Below are positions 25,352 to 35,689 of a stretch of DNA of 64,000 nt, piece by piece. Source of the stretch: Amoebophrya sp. A120 (Eukaryota > Sar > Dinophyceae > Syndiniales > Amoebophryaceae); NCBI GenBank assembly GCA_905178155.1, contig CAJINV010000013.1, forward strand, positions 734,344-798,343, given 5' to 3'. The notes under the pieces are model-generated. The model was not told the origin of the DNA. It searched no databases and saw only the letters and a list, made by a program, of their open reading frames with translations. Within the stretch, counting starts at the first letter, position 1. Each line of letters starts with the position of its first letter. The position numbers were made by a program, and so were the translations under genes.

Positions 25352-26114
25352 GTATAAGTACATAGTTGTTGATATTTCATCTCATATCACAGTACACAGG
25401 CTAATATAAGACGCCCCTGAATAAATAACTAAGTGAGTACTTACAAACGCTTATGCCCATAGAGTTAGGACTGGGTTTGTTTCCAGTTTAGAAGACCAGG
25501 AAAGGAGCAGGACAGCTATCCGCCTAGATGATATGTAGAATAGCGCGTGCGCTCGGTTTTGTGCCCATTTGTCGGTTGCTTAGATAACTTTTGAAAATGT
25601 CGGCTCAACTTCTGGATTGGTGAGTTGTTGTCACCAAGATCCGCAATAAAAACAGTTCGATCTTGAGGTTCTTTCCGACTTTCTGTTATTGTGACTTTCT
25701 GTTTTCTGTTGATGGTCTGAGTTTTTCGTTTTTGCGCGATCCTTTTTTTGTTTTCCTCGAGGTCGAGCGAGGATACTTTTGTCCTCGATACGTTTTTCAT
25801 TTTTGTTTTCCACCGTGTGGACTTTTATCCTGTTTGTCACGTTTTGCTTTTGCTTGGTTCTTGTTTTCTTTCTTGCAGCTCCCTCTGAATGATCTTCAGT
25901 ACCGGCGTGACGTAGCGCACAGACCAAACCCGCAACTGCCCAGGAGGGAAGATTCGCATTACCAACGCAGCAGATTATGAACCAGGGAGATGAGTGCGAT
26001 CATCATCATGCTTATGATGAACATGAACTGTGAGACAAGGCTGTTGATGACCAAGAAGTCCAAGAGCACGTGATCATCATTCTCATCAGATTTGAAACAA
26101 ATTTACCACAATAG

Positions 26115-28750
26115 TTCCGCGCCACAACCTGAACCACCACGGATCATCCGCTTCGTCCTACGGCTCATATCAACATCACTCTACTGCGGCCTGTGCGGCC
26201 TCAACCTCCACGACTTTTCGGGCACCGACCGGCTCCCCGCATCACCACGCGTCGTCGAGTTCCTCAAGCTCTCTGTTCGGAGGACCATGCGCAAGTGGCC
26301 AGGCACATGAAGATGATCAACACCACGAAAGTAGCGCCGGGTTTTTTCCGCATGGAGATCCTCAACATGAACATGCTAGTGGAGACCAACATCATTTTTC
26401 TTTGTCTCGTGGCGTTCCCCACGGTGTTCAGCCTCAACATTCTCGCGGAGCAAACATGAATCGCAGTCGCGGGCGCTCTCGCTCGCGCATGCGCGGTCGG
26501 AGTCATGCGCGTGGAACAAGAGCACCAGGACGAGGTGGAATCTTCGGGAACCAGCTGCAGGGACAGCATCCTCAACAAAATGGTTCCAGCAGGAGTCGCG
26601 GCGGTAATAGGTCCAACAGCAACATCAAGTTTGTACCAGAATTATCTTCTCGGAGTGGGACGAGTACAACTGTCCCAGGCGTTGCTTCTTCGTCGAGCAG
26701 CGGTAATAGAGGGTCGGCACGTCAGGATCTGGGTTTGTTGCGCGAGGAGTTCCAGTTTATGGAGAATGAACACGAGGAGGATGTTGACCACCTTGGCACG
26801 ACCAGCAACACCGGCTACAGCGCAGGGATGATGTTGAAGGGAGCAGCTTCAGCCGAGCAACACGAAGAAGAAGAGTATGACCCGTTTTCCATGACACCTT
26901 ATGAGTCGAAGCTGCTCGATAAGGAAATTCAGCTGATGAAGATGGAAGAGCGGATGAAGGAACTAGAACGGGAAAATCAACAGAAGAGCAGCGGCGGTGG
27001 TGTTTCTATTTCCTCTTCTAGTACTATTCAACATGGCACAGCGAGTAACACCAGCACGAACACGCCGCGACATGGGGCGGCGGGTGATCTAGCGCTTGCC
27101 CAGGCTGCAGCGGCGCAGCAACAACAGCAGAACCGGAAGTACGAGCAGCTGTTGCTCGAGCAGCTGGTGCTTCGGAAGCGCGAACAGGAACAGCTGAAGA
27201 TGAAAAGCCAGGAGTTGGAGCTGTTGCAATCGAGACTGGGGTCGTTCGTCGCTGCGGGCGGCGGGATCATGAATAAAACAGGTGGAGCAGCACCAGCGGT
27301 TGGGGCGGGAGCAGCAACAGCATCTTCCTCGTCGGCGTCTACTACTGAGCTGGAGCCGCAAAGCGGTAATGGACAACAACTTCAACAAGCGTCCGCAGCC
27401 AGCAGAGCGGACGTTGTGAACGTGACCCGAACACTGGCGCGGAAGTGGATCAACCCCCAGAGCTTGTCCGTCGACGAAGACAGTTTGAAATGCCTGCCGT
27501 TTGTGAAAAAGGGAAAACTAGTGCGCAAAGTGAAGGAGATCACAAGTCCAGAAGACCCTCAACCGCAAATCAATCCCATCACGTCCATAGCGGAAGAACA
27601 GGAGGAGGACGTAAACGAGGAGGATTTGGACGGAGTGCCGCTTGAAGATCATCATGCCGTGGAGGTGAACATCAACAACAACATCGAGACTGGGTCACAA
27701 CCTCCAACGAGCGGAGAGGTGGACATCAAGATAATTGGTGAAGGTGACGTTGAAATGAAGGAGGTCAAGCAGACGTCTCCGCCCCTTTCCACCACAACCA
27801 CCCGAACTTCTTCTACCACCTGCACGAGCATCGACCACTCTTACTCGGAGGGCGGCGACGGAGGGAGTTCTTTTACGGAACACGACAACTCTGGACTCTT
27901 GCAGAAATCGCCCGAAGATCTTCTGGACCAGAATCTAAATCGTGAGGATCACGATCATCTCCAAAGGCAGAGTCTCAACTCGGTCGGTGGCGAGGAAGGA
28001 ACTAGTGAAAAGCAAGACGTCGAACAAAACCAAAACGAGAACGCCCATGCCAATCCCTTCCACATCAATAATGCTTTCCTTGAAGTCGTCAACCAGATGA
28101 AAACTACTTCCAGCAAAAGCGCGTGCTCTCCAGACTTGGAGCAGAGTGTGAGTTTCACGGCGAGTAGTTCGACGAACGCGACGAAGTCCTCGACGACGCA
28201 GCAGCCGAGCTTCACTGGACCACCTGGACAGGCAGAACCGCAAAAGAACAAATCGGAGGAAAAAAAAATGCACCAGGACCTGCGGATCCAGAAACCGACC
28301 ACCACAACCGTTCTGGAGTTCGACAACAAGAAACACGACGGCACCACTGTCATCCCCCCGGTGATGATTCGGAACGCTTCGTCGATTGTCCCCGTTGAGG
28401 AGCGGATGTCGAAGGAAAAACGGGAATTCGACCTGAAGACAGAGCAGTTGATCCATTCTGCGAAAGTCGCCAACAACGCCGTGAAGCGGAACGTCTTACC
28501 CCCGCCGCCGCGCACGCCGGCCAGCAACATGGCTGCGAACAACGGGGGCACGACCATCGGATTCTTTCCGAAAAATAACTTCGGTGGAGACGGAGCTGCA
28601 GGTAGTACTAGTAGTGCCGCTCCTGCTGTAGCTGCGGGGGAGCGGTCCAGTCGAAATCAGGACATCAACCGCATGAAGGACGGAAGCCGAAGCACGACGC
28701 ACAGGTCCTATCCCACCAGGAAGAAACTGTTTCACTGTGATGATTTTGCG
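26115..28750 (+). CDS. Low-complexity Arg/Ser, coiled-coil and Glu/Ser-rich protein exon
   Basis: One long coding exon; the frame is open from an ACAATAG acceptor at 26114. It begins His/Ser/Ala-rich with no early ATG (first in-frame ATG about 26457), which argues for an upstream exon, perhaps 20688-25351 (phase-compatible). Order: His/Ser-rich stretch; Arg-Ser-Arg-Gly-Arg-Ser-Arg basic patch around 26457-26560; acidic helix 26720-26980; a heptad-like coiled coil rich in Glu/Leu/Gln around 27090-27240; then acidic and Ser/Thr-rich sequence to a basic tail ending in Arg-Ser-Tyr-Pro-Thr-Arg-Lys-Lys-Leu-Phe. A GTAACG donor follows at 28751. The next exon may lie near 28976-29036, but several joins are possible. 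Function is not recognised; the Arg/Ser patch suggests RNA or nuclear association only loosely. Confidence 0.65.
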
Positions 28751-29926
28751 GTAACGGTACCTACTTATCAACATCTGCAGCGTCACAAGTTTGTCACAAA
28801 CACATGAGGACAAAGAAAATTTTCCATGCACGCTTTCCAACAAGGGAAAACACCAGCACGTTTGAAAATCCAATGTCTTGCTGCAGGTGTTGCAAGACAA
28901 ATTTAATAGTTTCATTCTATGCATCACCATCACAAGCTCAACACATTGAAGCAGTTTTTTCTTGCGATAGATCCGCAACGGGCGGTAATAATGCGGTGAG
29001 CACGTCGGTTTTGAAACCGCCGGGACGGGCGTGAGCGCTGATTTATTCACGGTAAATACAACATGACGAAATAAACGAGGAACTTGAACTTCGTGCACTT
29101 CAACGACTCTCTTACAACTACTCCGCAGTCGGTTTGCGAAATTGAGATATTTCGCAGCCGCTGCGCTTGAACTCTTCTTTTACGTCCGCAGTGCCGCATG
29201 AATGTGGCGTCTTTACGTCTTTCGGATTTACACAGAAAAGAAATACAACACTTACAACGAACTTTTGTCGGTCTTCGTTTCGTACAGTTTCAGTTTCCGT
29301 TTCAAGGCATAAAGCAAGATCAGCAAGTAGTAAACTCAGTAGAAAAAGCACGTGAAAATCTTCGAGAAAATCGGTTGAACTGAACTCCATTTCTAACTAT
29401 TGATGTCGTCAATGATGATGAAGATCAACATGTTGAAGCAGGTATGCGTTATTGAACTTTTGGACACTTTTAGAACTAGCACCAAAAATTTCCGGAGAAA
29501 TTTCAGTCGCACAAAGCCAAGATCATGAAGCAAGTACACCAAAATCTAGCGATTTCTTTAAAAAAGGCAAATAAAGATACAGATTGCACAGATTACAGCA
29601 CTTTTGATTTTTTCAGTATGCTATCCCTAAATAAAAATAAAGAGTAAAGTTGCAGTTGGAATGAGCTGGTGCTGCCTGTTCAGCGAAACAGTAAAGTTTA
29701 AGTATAGTTGTGATTGACATTGAGAAGAGCAAAAGCAACTGCGATTTAGCGAAAACTCATCCACAGCACCAGCAGCGAGCTTAAATTGATAAGCTAGTGG
29801 GCAGAGTAGGACCGCACACAACAGCAAGACTGTGCTGATGGAGTCAGACCTGCCATAATCTAGCGCTACTATTTTTTCATAAGATTGGATACTGTATTAC
29901 TGTTCGAATTTACTACCTCCTACAAG

Positions 29927-30690
29927 GCGCGGTAATCGGGCCACCGACAACTACGGGTACTACGCCGGCCGGAGCGGGAGGATGCCAGACCCACGGTCAA
30001 CACCTCACGACAGACCGCCAAGGTGATTATCATCAGGAACACCAACCACCACGCCACCAGAGCAATCACAATTACAACCACGGTGGGCGCACCCACCGGC
30101 ACAGCATGAGCATGAGCCGCGGAGGTGGGGGACCACGGAATCACAATCAGAACTATCAAAACGGGGCGACGTCCGGAGGTGGAGGCTCCATGAACAACAG
30201 TAGAATGTCACGGGCCGCGAGGCAAAGTGTCACACCCTACTACCGCGGTGCGTCGAGGGCGAGAGGCGGCGGCGGGAAGGGGTACCACCGCCCGGGTGGA
30301 GCTGGCAGTGGCGAGAATTACCACAACATCAACGGATTGATCGCTGGAACAAATGGAACCACAACCAGCGGTGGCACGTTCCGTATGAAGGACTATGTGG
30401 GAGGGAACAACCAGAACCAGCCAAGCGCCACTTTTGACCGTCACCACTACAACCAGAGAGGACACCAGCACGGGGCTGCGACACCAAGGATACAGCAACA
30501 TTGTTCCGGTCCTCGCGGTAATATCACATTGAGTGCAGGTTTCGCCAGTGCTGGTACCAACCCCTGCGCACCAGGGGATACAACAGAGCAACCGGCTTTT
30601 TCTGGAGGTCCCGCGTCGGCTTCTGTGGAGCACAGTCGGTCAAATCAAGCTGTAGGGCAGGGTACGTACAACCAGTCACCTGTTCTGTAG
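29927..30690 (+). CDS. 3' exon of a Gly/Asn/Arg-rich (RGG-like) protein
   Basis: Open frame from an acceptor-like CTACAAG at 29926 to a TAG at 30690. It is rich in His, Gln, Asn, Gly and Arg, with stretches such as Arg-Gly-Gly-Gly-Gly and Arg-Gly-Ala-Ser-Arg-Ala-Arg-Gly-Gly-Gly, typical of RGG-box RNA-binding regions. No start codon precedes the coding signal, so at least one upstream exon is missing. It could belong to the preceding gene (26115-28750), but no phase-consistent join was proven. The first 180 bases also read open in another frame; His/Gln bias favours the frame that reaches 30690. Confidence 0.55.
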
Positions 30691-33020
30691 CAGGCGCGTC
30701 TTCAAATAGAAGAAGACGGAGGTAGATGTAGTTGTTCACTTTTTATTCTTCATGATGTAGCTCTCGGCCTATGTTCTTTAAGCCCCTCTGATGGCACTTC
30801 CCTCTCGTGATGCCGGATGAAGTGCTCGTCTTTAGAATAAACGGTCTTGTTAATGGTTAACCGAGCTTTTCTTGCTCTCTCCCTCCCTAGATTTCCGTCG
30901 TCGTCGCATGATTCTTTTGCATTTCGCTAGATTTTGACACAAAAATTCGAAAAATTTTCAGTGACTACAGATGAACCAGTACCGGTATAGTACTAAAGTT
31001 GCTTTTTCTTTGCTGTGCTGGGTGACACCAAGCCTGATGCTGATTCTTTCCACGCGCTGCACTTTGCCGACTAGGTTACGGTGTGGTGGCAGTTGAGCTT
31101 TTCCTTTTGTTTACTTTGCTACATCAGAAGATCAATTATCATCTTTTTCATTTTTATACAACGCTAGAAGGTACTCGTTGCAAAATAATCCTTTATCGAA
31201 AATTACTTTCTATGAGTGGTACTGGTACGCCTATCTTCAGAGCTCGCATTTGCCGCGGCTTCATCTTGAGCTGATTACAACCGTGTACGTACTTCTGAGG
31301 ATCTGGATCTTGACAGAGGGGCTGCTCTTCAAACATGAACGCTAAAAACTCCTGTAGAAGATCATGAGGTCGATGCGGCCGCGAAGCAGCAGGAAAAAAT
31401 TCACGTATTTGAAAACTCAGATGAAGACAATGGGGGCGTACGAGTTCCAAGTTTTTACAACATCAGTCTGCCAAAATGCTTCCAGTTCCATTTGATATAA
31501 GCAATAAAAGAAAAAGACCATCAATTAGCAACTTATCCTGCTCTGCGGACAGGAGCAAAAAATTTTAATTTTCATTACCTGCTAGAATTACAAAATAAAA
31601 CAGCACCTGAACTGCGCACAACGACACAGTTGTGTTAAGTTTAGTTTATCACAGTTCTTCTTCAAGTACATTTTGCAAGCGCGGTTAAGGTTGTGCCACC
31701 GCTGAATCAAATATGTTTTCGACAACTTCTAACGCTTTTGAAATTAGTTTCATCCAGATGAACGAAATAATTTATCAGGAGGACACAAAGAAGTGGAAGT
31801 AGGCATACTGCTAGCCGAGCGCCAGCACAAATTCCTTTGTGATGGTTGCTTCGCGACAGCTTTGCCGGAGAGAGAAATTCTACGCACCGTGGAGCAACAA
31901 GTTTACGTTTAGGATGAGGGAAACAAAGTTAACGTAGGATGAAGTTTTTCGGCCGGGTGATAAAGAAGTGGTAGACTGGTCGTGGACGGGAGGAGGGCGA
32001 GTTGTTGTCGAGGCAAGAAGCGGGTTTCTCCAGTAGTTCGAATCTGTTGCCTCACGACAACAACACTATCCCCCATCAGCGAAGGAAACGCCGGTCTACT
32101 CAGCCTTTTCAACTGTTTCGGATTTTGTTTTACTGATTCACTAGTTTCGCTTTCATTCTCTTTGACAACTGTTTTTGTAATGATAGAGCTCTTCACTTTG
32201 TTCCTTGTAATATTTTTTAATCGATAGTAGTTGTAGGAAGTAGGGTTTAGAAGTACAGGAATACAATGAAGAAACAGGAGTATGTAACACTAGGGCTTCT
32301 AGAAAAAATCGTTTCTGATCAATTTTGAAATTGCGGAAACACAAAAGTAATTATTCCTCTAGGCGAGCTTGAAAGAAAAAGATCTTTTTCGGTGAACTGT
32401 TCAACTTTTGGGCAAAACTCAAACTACTATAGTCTTGTCGAAACTCAAAAACAAAAAAACACAAAAAAAAATACAAACAAACAAGCTGTGATGCAGCGGT
32501 TCCGGTTCGTTGAAAAAGCAACAGTTCGTTGAAAACAGACTACAAGACTTTTCGTCCTCGTCCTCGAGCTGTCATTCGGTTTCGCTTTCTTTCGCTTTTA
32601 ATCACCTACCGATGCTGGGACCTGTTCCACGGAACTAACTACGTACAGGGTTGAGGCTCGACGCTGCCTCTTACCAGTCGGATGAGATGATCAAGGAAGA
32701 TCAAAAGTAGTTGAGTTGTGCCAGTCGGATGTGGATGTGCAACGACTATGAGGTGATCTTGATTGTGTAGTTCCTTTTATTTTTCAAAGATCCTCGAAAA
32801 ACAAAAGGAAAAACCTTGATGTTCGCTCGCCGTTCCTCTACTGCGCAGCTTTTCCAACCAGAAAGGTTTTTCATTTCGGATCAGTATTTTTATCCACCCA
32901 GATGATCCTGATCATGCACTATCAACAAGTTTGAACTACAACTACATAGAAAGCAAAACCCTGCACGAGAAGGAGCACGACAAGCAAAAAAGAGTGGTAC
33001 TTCCGCGAGACAAGAAGAAG
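30691..33020. other. Intergenic region, no convincing gene
   Basis: Long stretch with only short frames on both strands. An A-rich tract lies near 32450-32480. The frame that becomes the aldo-keto reductase is already open from about 32931, ahead of its likely ATG. Confidence 0.5.
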
Positions 33021-34984
33021 ATGGCGCCTCCTCCAGGCCTTCTCTTCATCCGCGCCGGCTTGTTATTGCTGGCCGCAAGAACTACGACCACCGGCGACGT
33101 CGGCCTCCTTTTATTCGCCGTCGCAAAGCAAGACCAAGATGCACTCCTTCCGAAGCACAGTTTTTCAAAGCCTCCCGTCTCCCCTTTCGGGAAGCAAAAT
33201 CCGTATAACCACACGATGACGTACCGTCCGTTAGGGAAGACCGGGCTCCGTGTTTCTACCCTGTCTTACGGTGCGTGGCTCACGTTTTCTTCCAACAGCA
33301 ACCAGATTGAGACGATCGAGAAGGCGAAGGAAATCCTGACCGCGTGCGTCAAATCGGGGATAAACTTTTTCGACAACGCGGAGTCCTACGGGAGTTTCCA
33401 CGGGGAGTCCGAGTTGATCATGGGTGAAGCGTTGAGGCAAATGACCGAGGAGGACGAGTTAGTCACCAGACAGGAGCTGGTTCTGACGACAAAACTGTTC
33501 AACGTTCGGGGCGACGGGATAAACAACAAGGGGCTGTCGCGAAAGCACATATTGGAAGGCATGCAGGGCTCGCTTATGCATTGCAAAAGTAACGTAATAG
33601 TAGTTCTAGTTGTAGTATAAATTGCATTACAAATTTTCGCAAGAAGGAAAGTGGAATCTGTAATGCTGTTTTACCTTTGGAGGAAGATTTGTCATGCATA
33701 TTTGCAATTAGTACGATACTTTTGCACAGCATATCGCTGCAGCGGCTGCAACTGAGCTACATCGACGTGGTGTACGCGCACCGGTTTGATTATGGAAGCG
33801 TCAGGATCGGAATCGTCAAAGCTGAAATGATTTGCCATGCATAAAATGCATGACGCGAAATACGTGCGTTGCAGAGCAGGCAAGTGAGGCCGATTGTAAG
33901 CCTGGCGTTTGGGGTTAGTGTTAGAGCTCGAGCTGCAGAAGTAGCATGAGAGAATCAATCTGCTGTACCTAAACAGCATTACAAACTGGATTTAGGCACA
34001 ACCAAAATTTGCCATGCGGCACTTGGAAACTGGGGTCCAACTGGCATCCATTTTGTGCATGACAACTTTGACGATTTCAAACCTGACGCTTCCATATTGA
34101 TCCCACGACCCCACTGGAGGAGACTGTGAGGGCATTCAACTACTTGCTCGACCACGGGAAAGCTTTGTACTGGGGCACATCCGAGTGGACGAGCGAGCAG
34201 ATCCGGAACGCGGTGCGAATAGCGGAGAAATTAAACCTCGTCGGGCCGATCGTCGAGCAGCCTCTGTACAATTTGGTCAACCGTGATCGAGTGGAGCTCG
34301 AATACTTGCCGTTGTTGCAAAACAGCAATAACGGATTCGACGGGATCGGGCTGGGGTTGACAACCTATTCCCCCCTCGCCGAGGGGATCCTGGCGGGCCG
34401 GTATTTGAAGGCGAACGGAAAAGCGCCGGAAAATTCGCGGGGCGTGTACAAGGACCGCTTGCTGGAGCGGAAGGAGGAGCTGGCGCTGGCGGAAAAGTAT
34501 TTTTGATTCGCTTGGATTTCTCACTCTTGTGCTTTCTTTCTTGCGAATCTAAATGTCAATCACCGCGGTAGTTCATCGGTACGCGTTGTACTCGAAGATG
34601 CTTGTCTCTACTTTCTTCGTCATTCTCATAATTTTCAACACAATGAAAATGAATTATATCAGGCTCAACCCCCTTGCGGAGTCACTTGGCGTCACGCTCG
34701 CACAGCTCATTCTTGCTTGGACCATGCAAAACCCGTTTGTTTCGTCTGTTATTATGGGCGCCAGCCGCGTCGAGCAGGTCAGTGACAATGTGAAAGCCGT
34801 GGAACTGGCACAGACGCTGTTTGCGCCATTACCATCAAGTACGAAGAGCAAGAAACCGAAAGTAGAGAATTTGAAAGAGAAGATCGAGGCCATCGCAAAG
34901 GAGTTTGGCTTCTCTCTAGGCGTGGACAAAATACAGGCGATGGTTAAAGATGCTTTTGTCTCCCATCGGGGGGAGCTGCTGTGA
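33021..34984 (+). CDS. Aldo-keto reductase, Kv-beta / AKR6-like (NADPH-dependent oxidoreductase)
   Basis: Exons 33021-33574, 33739-33790, 34102-34496 and 34663-34984 give 440 residues. The family fold starts at Tyr-Arg-Pro-Leu-Gly-Lys-Thr-Gly-Leu-Arg-Val-Ser. The catalytic tetrad is visible: Asp118 and Tyr123 (Gly-Ile-Asn-Phe-Phe-Asp-Asn-Ala-Glu-Ser-Tyr), Lys158 (Leu-Thr-Thr-Lys) and His199 (Tyr-Ala-His-Arg-Phe-Asp). Also present are Tyr-Trp-Gly-Thr-Ser-Glu-Trp and the cofactor-binding Ser-Ser-Val-Ile-Met-Gly-Ala-Ser. Animal Kv-beta has Asn where this has His; plant-type relatives have His. It likely reduces carbonyls with NADPH; a channel-subunit role is possible but not shown. About 65 residues precede the domain, beginning Met-Ala-Pro-Pro-Pro-Gly-Leu-Leu-Phe with a hydrophobic run that may be a signal or transit peptide; a shorter start is 33216. 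The third intron is GT-AG (34497-34662); the first two are introners. The C-terminus has a Lys-rich insert before a final helix. Confidence 0.93.
33575..33733. mobile_element. Introner element, short TATGC family, in the aldo-keto reductase
   Basis: TSD TCGCT at 33570-33574 and 33734-33738. Left end TATGCATTGCAAAAGTAACG, right end reverse complement TATGCTGTGCAAAAGTATCG. Inner GTAATGC and TTTGTCATGC boxes. Excision joins Met-Gln-Gly-Ser-Leu to Gln-Arg-Leu-Gln-Leu-Ser-Tyr, matching the family pattern exactly. No GT-AG option at the duplication. Confidence 0.95.
33791..34096. mobile_element. Introner element, TATGGAAGCGTCAGG family, in the aldo-keto reductase
   Basis: TSD TTGAT at 33786-33790 and 34097-34101. 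Arms start TATGGAAGCGTCAGG and include a GAAATCGTCAAAG-like segment. Excision joins Ala-His-Arg-Phe-Asp to Pro-Thr-Thr-Pro-Leu-Glu-Glu-Thr, as expected for the family. No GT-AG option. Confidence 0.95.
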
Positions 34985-35689
34985 AAATGCAACTAGACAG
35001 GAGTTAGAGTTAGTCCGCATGCTCTCGTGCGTGCTTGTGCACTGTATGCCTATGTGGTGGCTGTAAGAAGACCGACCTTGTAGGTCATTGATACATGATC
35101 AAGGGTATGCGGTGAAGGATTGTACGTAAAACTTAATACAACTGCCGGAGATCATGCCAATGCCTCCATCAAGCGAGCCCATAAAGAAAATTGACGCGTC
35201 TTGGTCTTCTACAACTGACAGCGCGTTCTTCGTGTCCGCGAAGAACGCGCATGCGATCGATGTTCGTTCTTCCTCGTCTTCCTGTGTGTGAAAAATCTAT
35301 AATCGCCGACATCAGCAGGGGGAGCGTTCTTGTTATCCGATGCGTTTTGTCGTCGCCTGTATCGTGAAGAAGAGGGAAGATCATGAGAGAAACAGAGAAA
35401 ATAAACTAGGAGAAGCTCAAGGTCGTTTGCATAGAGTAGAAGTAGTCGGAGTGATTCGTATTGTCAATTGACGACTTTACTTTATCTCGTTAGCCCGTGG
35501 GTTGGTCTTGCCAGGCTGCTTTTCAACGTTTTCACACCATCAAGAGACGACAAATCCGCGTGTAGCTAGAGCATGCCCAAGCAATTGCATGCGAGAACTC
35601 ATACACTCACACACTTTTGCGCCGGAATACAGGAAAACAGTCTCGACAGAGGTTCATCATAGGAGAAAAGCAATACCAATATCGTCAAG
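34985..35689. other. Intergenic region with one strong hairpin
   Basis: No gene seen. It contains the 12-bp perfect stem-loop listed at 35221-35250. The next gene starts at an ATG at 35690. Confidence 0.5.
35221..35250. repeat. 12-bp perfect inverted repeat (stem-loop)
   Basis: GCGCGTTCTTCG, a 6-base loop, then CGAAGAACGCGC. It lies about 240 bases past the aldo-keto reductase stop. It could form a stable hairpin in RNA or a cruciform. No run of T follows, and its role is unknown. Confidence 0.85.
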
